Source of the DNA: Pseudomonadota bacterium
Lineage (GTDB): Bacteria > Pseudomonadota > Gammaproteobacteria > Xanthomonadales > Xanthomonadaceae
Length of the DNA: 6,351 nt
Reading direction: 5' to 3'
NCBI GenBank assembly: GCA_023386795.1
Contig: JAEWJB010000092.1
Span: 1-6,351, forward strand
Shown: in pieces, positions 1-5,366 of the stretch
Numbering within the stretch: position 1 is the first letter of the stretch
Layout: each line of letters begins with the position of its first letter
Notes under the pieces: model-generated
The model's database searches: none
Seen by the model: only the letters and a program-made list of their open reading frames with translations
Told to the model about the DNA's origin: nothing
Translations under genes and position numbers: made by a program

Positions 1-65
1 CGCTCCTACAGGACCGGGGTGCGGCGCGGAACCTTCCTTCCTGTAGGAGCGGCTTCAGCCGCGAC
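1..65. repeat. REP-like inverted repeat at window edge
   Basis: Positions 1-11 (CGCTCCTACAG) are the exact reverse complement of 41-51 (CTGTAGGAGCG), with a 29-bp spacer. The right copy continues into a hairpin core at 49-62, GCGGCT-TC-AGCCGC, followed by GAC. The GTAGGAGCGGCTTCAGCC block matches the form of dispersed REP elements common in Xanthomonadaceae and Pseudomonas, from memory and not from a search. The left copy is in opposite orientation and its hairpin core would lie outside the window, so this is probably one side of a REP doublet. It lies just past the stop of pldA, where it could act as a 3'-end structure of that transcript. Confidence 0.75.
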
Positions 66-82
66 CCCTCAACCCACAATCC

Positions 83-1207
83 TCAATACCACTCCAGCAG
101 CGAGACGCCCACGCCGATGTAGGTCGCCTTGTGGTTGTAGTCGATCAGGCTCTCGCCGTAGCCGTCGAACACCTGCACATGGCCGCGCAGCAGGTTGGTG
201 ATCGGGAAGCCGTAATCCAGCTGCAGCGCCCCGTGCGAGCGGTCGCCACCGCGCAGCGAGTGCCGCGCCATCAGCGACACCTCGTGGCCGTTGCGGTTGT
301 ACACCAGCGTCGCGTCGCCGCGGCCCATGTAATCCTCGATGTCCGGGTTGTTGTCGTCACTGCGGTCTTCCTTGATCCGGAACCACGGGCGCAGCATCAG
401 CGCCCAGTTCTCGCGATCCAGCCCGAAGTTGAGGATCACCCGGTTCCAGCTGCGCGAGAGCGGGTCGCTGCGGCCATTGGACTGGTGGGTCAGCGCGATG
501 CCGGTCAGGCGCCCGCGCCAGCCGAACAGCCCGTAGTTGTTGCGGAACACCAGCATGGCTTCCGGCTCGTAGTTGGTCTCGCGGAACGGGCGCGATTCCT
601 CGGCGTTGTAGGACTGCCAGCGCGAACTCTGGGTATATCCCACCCAGATATCGCCGTTGTCGTGGAAGAGGTCCTCGACCACCTTGGTCTTGAAGCTGAG
701 CTGGAACTTCAGCTCGGTGCTGTCCAGCGGCTGCGGGTCGGTCACCGTGTTGTTCGGATTCGGCGAACTGGGAGTCTCGTTGACCTTGCTGGTCCAGAAC
801 GCGGGCAGCAGGTACACCGGCTTGTAGGCGCGCAGCTGGAAGGTGCCGAGCTTGGAATCCTTGGCCAGTTCCCAGCGGCTGTCGAGCAGCGAGCCGCGAC
901 CGGCGTTGGCCACGTTCGGGTCGTCGGACTTGAAGATTTCCTTGGCCTGCTTGCGCTCCTCGGGGGTCTGCGCGCCGGCCAGGGTTTGTCGTTGCGCTTC
1001 GCGTGCGGCTTCGGCGGCGGCGTCGGCCTCGGCGGTGTCGGCGGCGGTGTAGCCCAGCGCGCGGTCGTAGCAGGCCAGGCGCATCGCGTCGCTGGAGATC
1101 GAGGTGCAAGCCGCTGGCGAGGCCGGGGTGGCGCTGATTTCCTGCGCTTGCGCGGCCAGCGGGGTGGCGGCCAGGGCAAGCAGCAGGCAGGAGTGGGGGC
1201 GGCTCAT
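83..1207 (-). CDS. pldA: Outer-membrane phospholipase A (OMPLA)
   Basis: This encodes a 374-residue outer-membrane phospholipase A, which hydrolyses acyl chains of phospholipids that reach the outer leaflet. The family is a 12-strand barrel that works as a Ca2+-dependent dimer. The first 22 residues form a signal peptide ending near AAQAQ. Family blocks are visible: YTQSSRWQSYN at 191-201, PFRETNYEPE at 207-216, and HQSNGRSDPLSRSWNR at 241-256. H241, S243 and N255 have the same spacing as E. coli H142, S144 and N156. S205, R246 and S251 align with the Ca2+-site residues S106, R147 and S152. The protein ends in an aromatic residue (EWY), as barrels do. It is about 85 residues longer than the E. 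coli precursor because of an N-terminal segment (23-110) with a cysteine pair (C34, C46 in RLACYD) and an Ala/Glu-rich stretch. The ATG at 1207 was chosen because AAGGAG precedes it by 12 nt and the signal peptide starts there; the frame stays open further upstream. Confidence 0.93.
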   Translation of the reverse strand: MSRPHSCLLLALAATPLAAQAQEISATPASPAACTSISSDAMRLACYDRALGYTAADTAEADAAAEAAREAQRQTLAGAQTPEERKQAKEIFKSDDPNVANAGRGSLLDSRWELAKDSKLGTFQLRAYKPVYLLPAFWTSKVNETPSSPNPNNTVTDPQPLDSTELKFQLSFKTKVVEDLFHDNGDIWVGYTQSSRWQSYNAEESRPFRETNYEPEAMLVFRNNYGLFGWRGRLTGIALTHQSNGRSDPLSRSWNRVILNFGLDRENWALMLRPWFRIKEDRSDDNNPDIEDYMGRGDATLVYNRNGHEVSLMARHSLRGGDRSHGALQLDYGFPITNLLRGHVQVFDGYGESLIDYNHKATYIGVGVSLLEWY

Positions 1208-1290
1208 GGGGACAACGTGCTCCTTGCGGGGGATGGGGGCCGGCTGCGCAGAAAATACCCGATCCCGGGCGCGGCGGGCTGACGGGTCGC

Positions 1291-1776
1291 TCACACGAAC
1301 CAGGCCAGCGCGAAGATGCCGAGCATGCAGAAGCCCAGGGCGAACTTGGAGGCGGTGCCGAGCAGGATGCCCAGCCAGGTGCCCAGCCCCACGCGCGTGG
1401 CGTGCCCGAGCCGGCGACTGTGCCAGTACTCGCCGACCCAGGCGCCGGCGAACGGCCCGACGAACAGGCCGATGGGCAGGAAGAACAAGCCCACGATCGT
1501 GCCGATCGCCGAACCCCATAGCGCCCACCCGCTGGCACCCACCCGTTGCGCGCCGTAGACCGTGGCCAGGAAGTCGATCAGGAAGGAGAGGGCGGTCAGC
1601 AGGCCTATCAATACGAGGGCCAGCCAGCCGACCCGCTCGAAGCCGTCCCCCCATGCGGCGACCAGCAACCCCAGGAACACCAGCGGCAGCCCGGGCAGCG
1701 CCGGCAGCAGCACCCCGGCGAAGCCGACCAGCACCAGGACCGCGCCGATCAGGTAGTAGATGAATGAAGCATCCAT
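1291..1776 (-). CDS. DUF456 family integral membrane protein
   Basis: This is a 161-residue, strongly hydrophobic protein that matches the DUF456 family. Its hallmarks are the GVLLPALPGLPLVFLGLLVAAW block at 21-42, a second block at 68-83 (IDFLATVYGAQRVGAS), and Gly-rich helices with PIGLFVGPFAGAWVGE at 101-116. I see about four to five hydrophobic segments, near residues 6-28, 30-44, 50-72, 85-112 and 130-159. No catalytic motif is evident and the family function is unknown to me; the Gly-rich helix pairs resemble those of glycine-zipper proteins. The start ATG at 1774-1776 has no clear Shine-Dalgarno sequence. Its stop is 83 nt upstream of the pldA start on the same strand and I see no terminator between them, so a two-gene unit is likely. 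Confidence 0.85.
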   Translation of the reverse strand: MDASFIYYLIGAVLVLVGFAGVLLPALPGLPLVFLGLLVAAWGDGFERVGWLALVLIGLLTALSFLIDFLATVYGAQRVGASGWALWGSAIGTIVGLFFLPIGLFVGPFAGAWVGEYWHSRRLGHATRVGLGTWLGILLGTASKFALGFCMLGIFALAWFV

Positions 1777-1815
1777 GGCGTGTAGGGGAATCCGGAAATT
1801 AGGGGCGAATGGGGG

Positions 1816-1867
1816 TTGACATTATTGGTTTGGGGTGATTGACACGATGTTTGGGTCGGGTTAAGTT
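1816..1867 (+). promoter_or_regulatory. Candidate cold-shock promoter, two TTGACA boxes
   Basis: Two perfect -35 hexamers TTGACA lie at 1816-1821 and 1839-1844, offset by 23 bp. The second has a weak -10 candidate TAAGTT at 1862-1867 after a 17-bp spacer. It keeps the first T, second A and last T of TATAAT. Transcription would start near 1874, giving a leader of about 145 nt. The first box lacks a good -10 at standard spacing. The direction is assigned from the downstream cold-shock gene. Confidence 0.45.
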
Positions 1868-1873
1868 GCAGCC

Positions 1874-2018
1874 GCTGCGCTTGGCAAGGTCACCGTGAAC
1901 CGTGGCCTGATGGGGCGAACCGCCAACAGTAAGGCCCTGTACCTCGCTTCTCTCCTTGCAACCAGCCACCCAATGCCGTCAAACCAATCCGAAATGCGTC
2001 GTCAGGGAGTAAGTCGAG
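1874..2018 (+). promoter_or_regulatory. Long 5' leader of cold-shock gene, possible thermosensor
   Basis: The stretch between the presumed start of transcription and the cold-shock ATG holds no gene of its own. It contains a stem-loop candidate: GGCCT (1904-1908) with AGGCC (1932-1936) enclosing GGCG-AAC-CGCC (1914-1924). It also contains CTTCTCTC (1947-1954), which can pair with GGGAGTAAG (2005-2013) with one bulged T and one G-U pair. That pairing would hide the Shine-Dalgarno sequence. Long structured leaders are known for E. coli cspA (about 159 nt). Pairing was found by eye and its stability was not computed. Confidence 0.4.
2004..2009 (+). promoter_or_regulatory. Ribosome binding site of cold-shock gene
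   Basis: AGGGAG lies 9 nt before the ATG at 2019. It fixes the start codon and falls inside the proposed leader helix with 1947-1954. Confidence 0.65.
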
Positions 2019-2228
2019 ATGTCAGAGCGTGAGACCGGTACCGTCAAGTGGTTCAATGATGCCAAGGGCTTCGGCTTCATCAGTCGCGAGAACGGGGAGG
2101 ACGTGTTCGTCCACTTCCGCGCGATCCAGATCCAGGGTTTCAAGAGCCTGAAGGAAGGGCAGAAGGTCAGCTTCACCGTGGTGCAGGGCCAGAAGGGCCT
2201 GCAGGCGGATGCGGTCCAGCCGGTCTGA
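2019..2228 (+). CDS. cspA: CspA-family cold-shock protein
   Basis: This encodes a 69-residue single cold-shock domain, a five-stranded OB fold that binds single-stranded RNA and DNA and acts as an RNA chaperone in the cytoplasm. RNP1 is KGFGFI at residues 16-21 and RNP2 is VFVHF at 29-33. The aromatic nucleic-acid-binding face (W11, F12, F18, F20, F30, H32, F33) is intact. The N-terminal TGTVKWFNDAKGFGFI is canonical and the length is standard for CspA. The symbol denotes the family; which csp paralogue this is cannot be decided from one window. It stands alone, with a long leader upstream and a strong terminator 19 bp past the stop, so it is probably monocistronic. Whether it is cold-induced or constitutive cannot be read from the sequence. 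Confidence 0.95.
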   Translation: MSERETGTVKWFNDAKGFGFISRENGEDVFVHFRAIQIQGFKSLKEGQKVSFTVVQGQKGLQADAVQPV

Positions 2229-2247
2229 CGGCGCGGTCCCGAGCCCA

Positions 2248-2277
2248 GCAAAAAGGCCCGCTTGCGGGCCTTTTTGC
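2248..2277. terminator. Perfect bidirectional terminator
   Basis: A perfect palindrome has 14-bp arms (GCAAAAAGGCCCGC and its exact complement at 2264-2277) around a 2-bp centre. The GC stem 2255-2260/2265-2270 with a CTTG loop is flanked by A5 on the left and T5 on the right, so it gives a U-tract on either strand. It lies between the convergent ends of the cold-shock gene (stop 2228) and the lipoprotein gene (stop 2299) and should terminate both. Confidence 0.93.
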
Positions 2278-2298
2278 ATTCCGGGGCGGGCGGCTGGC

Positions 2299-2781
2299 TC
2301 AGCGCAGCACGACCTTGCCGTTGACCACGCGCACGTAGGTGTTCTCGCGGATGCCGCCCAGGTCGCGCTGGTTCACCACGATGACCCGGCCGTCGTCCAT
2401 CTTGACCTGGATGTCGTAGCTGTCGCCGGTGACGTTCTTCTGGATGGCGTTGCCCGCCACCGCGCCGGCGCCAGCGCCCAGCACCGTGGCGACGTTCTCG
2501 TTGCCCTTGCTGCCGCCGGTCTCGTGGGAAATGGTGCGCCCGGCGACCGCGCCGACGATTCCGCCCAGTACCGCGCCCGTCGCCGAGGGTGCGGTGCGGT
2601 TGGACTGCACGGTATCGATGCGGGTGACGATGCCGCAGTCGGCGCAGCGTGAGGTGGAATACGACGGGCTGCCATAGCTGCCCGAGCCGTAGTTGCTGTA
2701 ACCCGGCTGGCTGGTCGCGCAACCGGCCAGCAGCGCGGTGGCGCCCAAGCCCAAGCCAAAACCGATCTGACGAATATTCAT
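2299..2781 (-). CDS. Glycine-zipper (SlyB-like) outer-membrane lipoprotein
   Basis: This is a 160-residue lipoprotein. The signal peptide ends in the lipobox LAGC, with C21 as lipidated residue. Ala follows the Cys, which is compatible with export to the outer membrane. A Tyr/Ser/Gly-rich linker (24-43) leads to a CADC pair (C46, C49). A glycine-zipper two-helix region then runs from about 67 to 111 (GAVLGGIVGAVAGR, then GAGAGAVAGNAIQ). The C-terminal domain of about 45 residues (YDIQVKMDDGRVIVVNQ...) resembles the SlyB/Pcp C-terminus. SlyB-type proteins are linked to outer-membrane integrity, but the role here is inferred from architecture only. The ATG at 2779-2781 has GGAGG a few bases upstream and starts the signal peptide exactly. 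The gene may be co-transcribed with the cytochrome gene upstream, 101 bp away on the same strand. Confidence 0.88.
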   Translation of the reverse strand: MNIRQIGFGLGLGATALLAGCATSQPGYSNYGSGSYGSPSYSTSRCADCGIVTRIDTVQSNRTAPSATGAVLGGIVGAVAGRTISHETGGSKGNENVATVLGAGAGAVAGNAIQKNVTGDSYDIQVKMDDGRVIVVNQRDLGGIRENTYVRVVNGKVVLR

Positions 2782-2882
2782 GCGTCCTCCACTGTGGTCG
2801 TCGTGCGGCACGGCGCCGCAGGTGCCGCCATCCTCTCCGCAGTCAGGTGAACGCGGCGCCAACCGGGCGCGCACCGTGCGAC

Positions 2883-3314
2883 TCAGCGGAAGTCCTGATG
2901 GCAGGCCTTGCAGCTTTCGCCGATGCGCGTGTTGAGCGTAGCCAGCGCGGCGCAGTCCGCGGGGGGCGCGGCCACGGCCGGGTCGAGCACGGCGCGCAGC
3001 TGGCGTGCGTGGTCGGCAAAGCGGCGGTCATCGCGCAGGCTGGGGAAGGCGATTTCCAGGTCGTTGGAAAGCGCGCGCAGCGACTGCAGCCGGGGCAGCG
3101 CGTCGGACACCGTGCAGCGGTTGGCCTGCTGGCTGGCCTGCAGCAGTTCGGTCTGCTTGGCCATCACGTGCATGAGGCTGTGCGGAAAAGGATCGCGGCG
3201 GGCCTGCAGGGCACGGCCGATCATCACGGTGGCGATGATGCCCACCAGCAGGCCGAGCAGGGCCATGAACAGATAGCGGTAGGCGGCGGAGGGACGGCGG
3301 GGCTGGCTGGACAT
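2883..3314 (-). CDS. Membrane-anchored cytochrome c'-like protein
   Basis: This is a 143-residue protein with basic N-terminus (RRPSAAYRY), one transmembrane helix at about 15-33, and a periplasmic domain that looks all-helical. The domain ends in the haem c motif C135-KA-C138-H139, followed by only four residues. A CxxCH motif at the end of the last helix of a four-helix bundle is the arrangement of cytochrome c', though overall similarity is not obvious and I cannot name the subfamily. Two further cysteines (C67, C121) could form a disulfide. H45, H49, M48 and M51 in the first helix are candidate sixth ligands. I chose the ATG at 3314 because it gives a normal anchor; an in-frame ATG at 3362 would add 16 residues. 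Neither start has a good Shine-Dalgarno sequence. It is divergent from tcdA. The partner redox enzyme is not in the window, so electron transfer or gas binding cannot be assigned. Confidence 0.72.
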   Translation of the reverse strand: MSSQPRRPSAAYRYLFMALLGLLVGIIATVMIGRALQARRDPFPHSLMHVMAKQTELLQASQQANRCTVSDALPRLQSLRALSNDLEIAFPSLRDDRRFADHARQLRAVLDPAVAAPPADCAALATLNTRIGESCKACHQDFR

Positions 3315-3376
3315 GGCGGCACCGGGCGGGAATGTCCGTCCGATGCTACGCCGCCCGGCCATTGGACGCCTACAGG

Positions 3377-3382
3377 TAAAAT
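3377..3382 (+). promoter_or_regulatory. -10 box of tcdA, probably leaderless
   Basis: TAAAAT matches TATAAT at five of six positions and ends 6 bp before the tcdA ATG. Transcription would therefore start at or next to the A of the start codon. No Shine-Dalgarno sequence precedes this ATG. I see no convincing -35 at the usual distance. Confidence 0.5.
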
Positions 3383-3388
3383 GGACGG

Positions 3389-4225
3389 ATGGATTCCCAG
3401 TGGCTTGAACGATTCGCCGGCATCGACCGGTTGTACGGGGTGGGCAGCGTGGCGCGCCTGTCCGGCTGCCGCGTGGCGGTGGTCGGGCTGGGCGGGGTCG
3501 GCTCGTGGGTGGCCGAAGCGCTGGCGCGCACCGCGGTGGGTCACCTCACGCTGATCGACGCCGACGACATCTGCGTGTCCAACACCAACCGACAGCTGCC
3601 GGCGCTGGCCGGGCAGTATGGGCAGAACAAGGCCCGTGCGATGGCCGAGCGTTGCCGCGCGATCAATCCCCACATCGACGTGGTACCGGTGGAAGCCTTT
3701 CTCACCGGCGCCAACATGGAGGCACTGCTGGACCAGGATTTCGACCTGGTGGTGGATGCCTGCGACAGCATGCGGCCCAAGATCGAGATGATCGTGTGGT
3801 GCCGCCGCCGCAAGCTGCCGTTGATCACGGTGGGCGCGGCCGGCGGGCGCACCGATCCGACGCTGGTGCGCGTGCGCGACCTTTCGCGCACCGAGCACGA
3901 CGCGATGCTCGCGCTGATCCGCAAGCGGCTGCGTGCGGACTACCACTTCCCGCGCAACAAGGACCGCTTCTTCGGCGTGCCGGCGATCTACTCGCTGGAG
4001 AACGTCAAGTATCCGCAGGCCGATGGCAGCGTGTGCGGCGTGCGCCCGCAGATGGGGGCCGACGAGGCGCTCAAGCTCGATTGCGGCGCGGGCCTGGGCG
4101 CGGCGACCCACATCACCGGCGCGTTCGCCTTCGCGGCGGCCGGCAAGGCGGTGGACATGCTGCTCAAGCCCAAGCGGGCGAAGATGCCCGCGGCCACCGC
4201 GGTAGCCGGGGCAGCGGTGGACTGA
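3389..4225 (+). CDS. tcdA: tRNA threonylcarbamoyladenosine dehydratase TcdA
   Basis: This encodes a 278-residue E1/ThiF-fold enzyme that uses ATP to dehydrate t6A37 in tRNA to the cyclic form ct6A, improving decoding of ANN codons. The Rossmann ATP site is VVGLGGVGSW at 31-40, with the acidic strand end LIDADDICVSNTNRQ at 55-69. This corresponds to LIDMDDVCVTNTNRQ in E. coli TcdA (CsdL/YgdL). Further family blocks are DACDSMRPK at 123-131, TVGAAGGRTDPT at 147-158, YPQADGSVC at 208-216 and DCGAGLGAATHITGAF at 231-246. Length is close to the 268 residues of the E. coli enzyme, with a slightly longer Ala-rich tail. The csdA/csdE sulfurtransferase genes found beside it in E. coli are not next to it here. 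Its end converges on the TatD gene, leaving 4 bp. Confidence 0.95.
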   Translation: MDSQWLERFAGIDRLYGVGSVARLSGCRVAVVGLGGVGSWVAEALARTAVGHLTLIDADDICVSNTNRQLPALAGQYGQNKARAMAERCRAINPHIDVVPVEAFLTGANMEALLDQDFDLVVDACDSMRPKIEMIVWCRRRKLPLITVGAAGGRTDPTLVRVRDLSRTEHDAMLALIRKRLRADYHFPRNKDRFFGVPAIYSLENVKYPQADGSVCGVRPQMGADEALKLDCGAGLGAATHITGAFAFAAAGKAVDMLLKPKRAKMPAATAVAGAAVD

Positions 4226-4229
4226 GGGC

Positions 4230-4997
4230 TTAGTGGGCCAGGGCGAACAGCCGACGTGCGTTGTCGGCGGTGCGCAAGGCGATCTCTTCGGCCGGCTCGC
4301 CGCGCAGCGTGGCGATGACCTCGGCGATATGCCCCAGCCGCGCCGGCTCGTTGCGTTGGCCGCGGATCTGCGCGTCCGGCTGGTCGGGGGCATCGGTTTC
4401 CAACAGCAGGTATTCCAGCGGCATCGTGGCCGCGAGGTGGCGCAGGCGCTGCGCGCGCTCGTAGGTCACCGGGCCACCGAGGCCGAGCAGGAAGCCGCGC
4501 TCCCACAGTTGTCGCGCCTGCTCGGGGCTGCCGGCGAAGCTGTGCACCACGCCGCGCACGTCACCTGCGCGGCGGATGGCCTGGATCACCGCGTCCACCG
4601 CGCGCCGGGCGTGCACGATCACCGGCAGGTCATGCTTGGCCGCCAACGCCAGTTGGCCGTCGAAGTAATGGGCCTGGGCATCGCGGTCCAGCGTCTCGAT
4701 GAAATAGTCCAGCCCGCATTCGCCGATGGCGCAGGGGCGTTCGCGCGCGATCCATTCCTCGAGCAGGTCGAGGTCGGCCGGCCCGTGGGCGTCGAGGAAG
4801 ACCGGGTGCAGGCCATAGGCCGGATGCAGGCCGGGACGGGCCGCGCAGACCTCGCGCAATTTCGGCCAGCCGGCGGCGACGGTGGCCGGGACGATCTGCG
4901 CGCGAACGCCCGCGGCCTGCGCGCGGTCGATGACAGCGTCGCGGTCGACGTCGAATTCCCCTGCGTCGAGGTGGCAGTGGCTGTCGATCAGCCGCAT
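4230..4997 (-). CDS. TatD-family metal-dependent hydrolase
   Basis: This is a 255-residue TIM-barrel amidohydrolase of the TatD DNase family. Metal ligands are all present: H7 and H9 in DSHCHLD, E93 in IGECGLDYF, H129 in VIVHARR, H152 in VHSFAG and D202 in LETDAPD. The GLHP motif at 62-65 and the NEP segment near 216-218 point to the YjjV/YcfH-like branch rather than TatD itself, without certainty. E. coli TatD has Mg2+-dependent 3'-5' exonuclease activity; the substrate of this branch is not settled. Start ATG at 4997 lies 3 nt after the TGA of the upstream small gene. It has no Shine-Dalgarno sequence of its own, so translation is probably coupled. Its stop faces that of tcdA at 4 bp with no terminator between them, so the two transcripts probably overlap at their 3' ends. 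Confidence 0.94.
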   Translation of the reverse strand: MRLIDSHCHLDAGEFDVDRDAVIDRAQAAGVRAQIVPATVAAGWPKLREVCAARPGLHPAYGLHPVFLDAHGPADLDLLEEWIARERPCAIGECGLDYFIETLDRDAQAHYFDGQLALAAKHDLPVIVHARRAVDAVIQAIRRAGDVRGVVHSFAGSPEQARQLWERGFLLGLGGPVTYERAQRLRHLAATMPLEYLLLETDAPDQPDAQIRGQRNEPARLGHIAEVIATLRGEPAEEIALRTADNARRLFALAH

Positions 4998-5000
4998 CGT

Positions 5001-5213
5001 TCAACGGCCGGGCAGCGGCGGCGGGGCGCCCTTGCGGTATTTCCAGTTGGTCAGCAGCAAGGTGGCCATGCCCAGCACGATCTCGTCGACGAACGGCACC
5101 GGGTCGGGAAGCAACAGGTCGACCACGAACAGCGCGGCCACGACCTTGGCCAGCGTCGGGTAACGCAGGCGGCCGGCCCAGTTCAACAGCGGGATGGCGA
5201 GCGGGTTGGGCAT
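5001..5213 (-). CDS. DUF6116-like small membrane protein
   Basis: This is a 70-residue protein with a hydrophobic stretch at about 21-38 (LAKVVAALFVVDLLLPDP) and another at 41-55 (FVDEIVLGMATLLLTNW), followed by a basic, Pro-rich tail (KYRKGAPPPLPGR). The pattern resembles a small family annotated as DUF6116 in Xanthomonadaceae; I recall this from memory and cannot verify it. Function is unknown. Start ATG at 5213 has AAGGA 7 nt upstream, a better site than any alternative. The stop at 5001-5003 is 3 nt from the TatD-family start, so the two form a bicistronic unit in which this gene probably drives translation of the hydrolase. Its upstream side faces the divergent glycine-zipper gene. Confidence 0.8.
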   Translation of the reverse strand: MPNPLAIPLLNWAGRLRYPTLAKVVAALFVVDLLLPDPVPFVDEIVLGMATLLLTNWKYRKGAPPPLPGR

Positions 5214-5366
5214 GGCGCGTTCCTTGGAAACGGTTAAGCGTGAATGAAATCACCCGGCGAGGGTTTTCACACGCACATTCCGTGGAAAGGCGTGCATTTG
5301 TTCAGCTTGGTCGTGATGGAATCCCTTCCGTCCCCACATGCGGACCGTCCTAAAGGAGCAAGGTCA
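5214..5366. other. Divergent intergenic region
   Basis: This 153-bp spacer must hold promoters for the small membrane protein (leftwards) and the glycine-zipper protein (rightwards). I could not find a convincing sigma70 hexamer pair in either direction. Short inverted repeats such as GTGA/TCAC near 5240-5253 and GCAC/GTGC near 5274-5295 are too small to call an operator. Confidence 0.4.
5352..5358 (+). promoter_or_regulatory. Ribosome binding site, decides the start
   Basis: AAAGGAG sits 8 nt before the ATG at 5367. The reading frame is open from 5244, but this strong site and the membrane segment that begins right after it fix the start at 5367. Confidence 0.85.

Noticed and set aside
131..1282. 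Long open frame (383 codons) on the plus strand opposite pldA
   Set aside because: It lies antisense to a gene with intact catalytic motifs. Its translation is rich in Val, Gln, Arg and His without any domain, as expected of a GC-rich shadow frame.
1208..1654. N-terminal extension of the pldA frame to 1654
   Set aside because: The added 149 residues are a frame-shifted reading of the DUF456 gene. The signal peptide and ribosome site support the start at 1207.
2804..2820. Small inverted repeat TGCGGC/GCCGCA between the lipoprotein and cytochrome genes
   Set aside because: Arms are 6 bp with no T-tract on either strand. In GC-rich DNA this is expected by chance, so I do not call a terminator.
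3224..4393. Open frame of 389 codons on the minus strand across tcdA
   Set aside because: It overlaps the well-supported tcdA, and the TatD and cytochrome genes in other frames. Its composition is that of a shadow frame.
5244..5366. Upstream extension of the last glycine-zipper protein
   Set aside because: It would bury the AAAGGAG site and put 41 residues before the hydrophobic anchor; the start at 5367 fits better.
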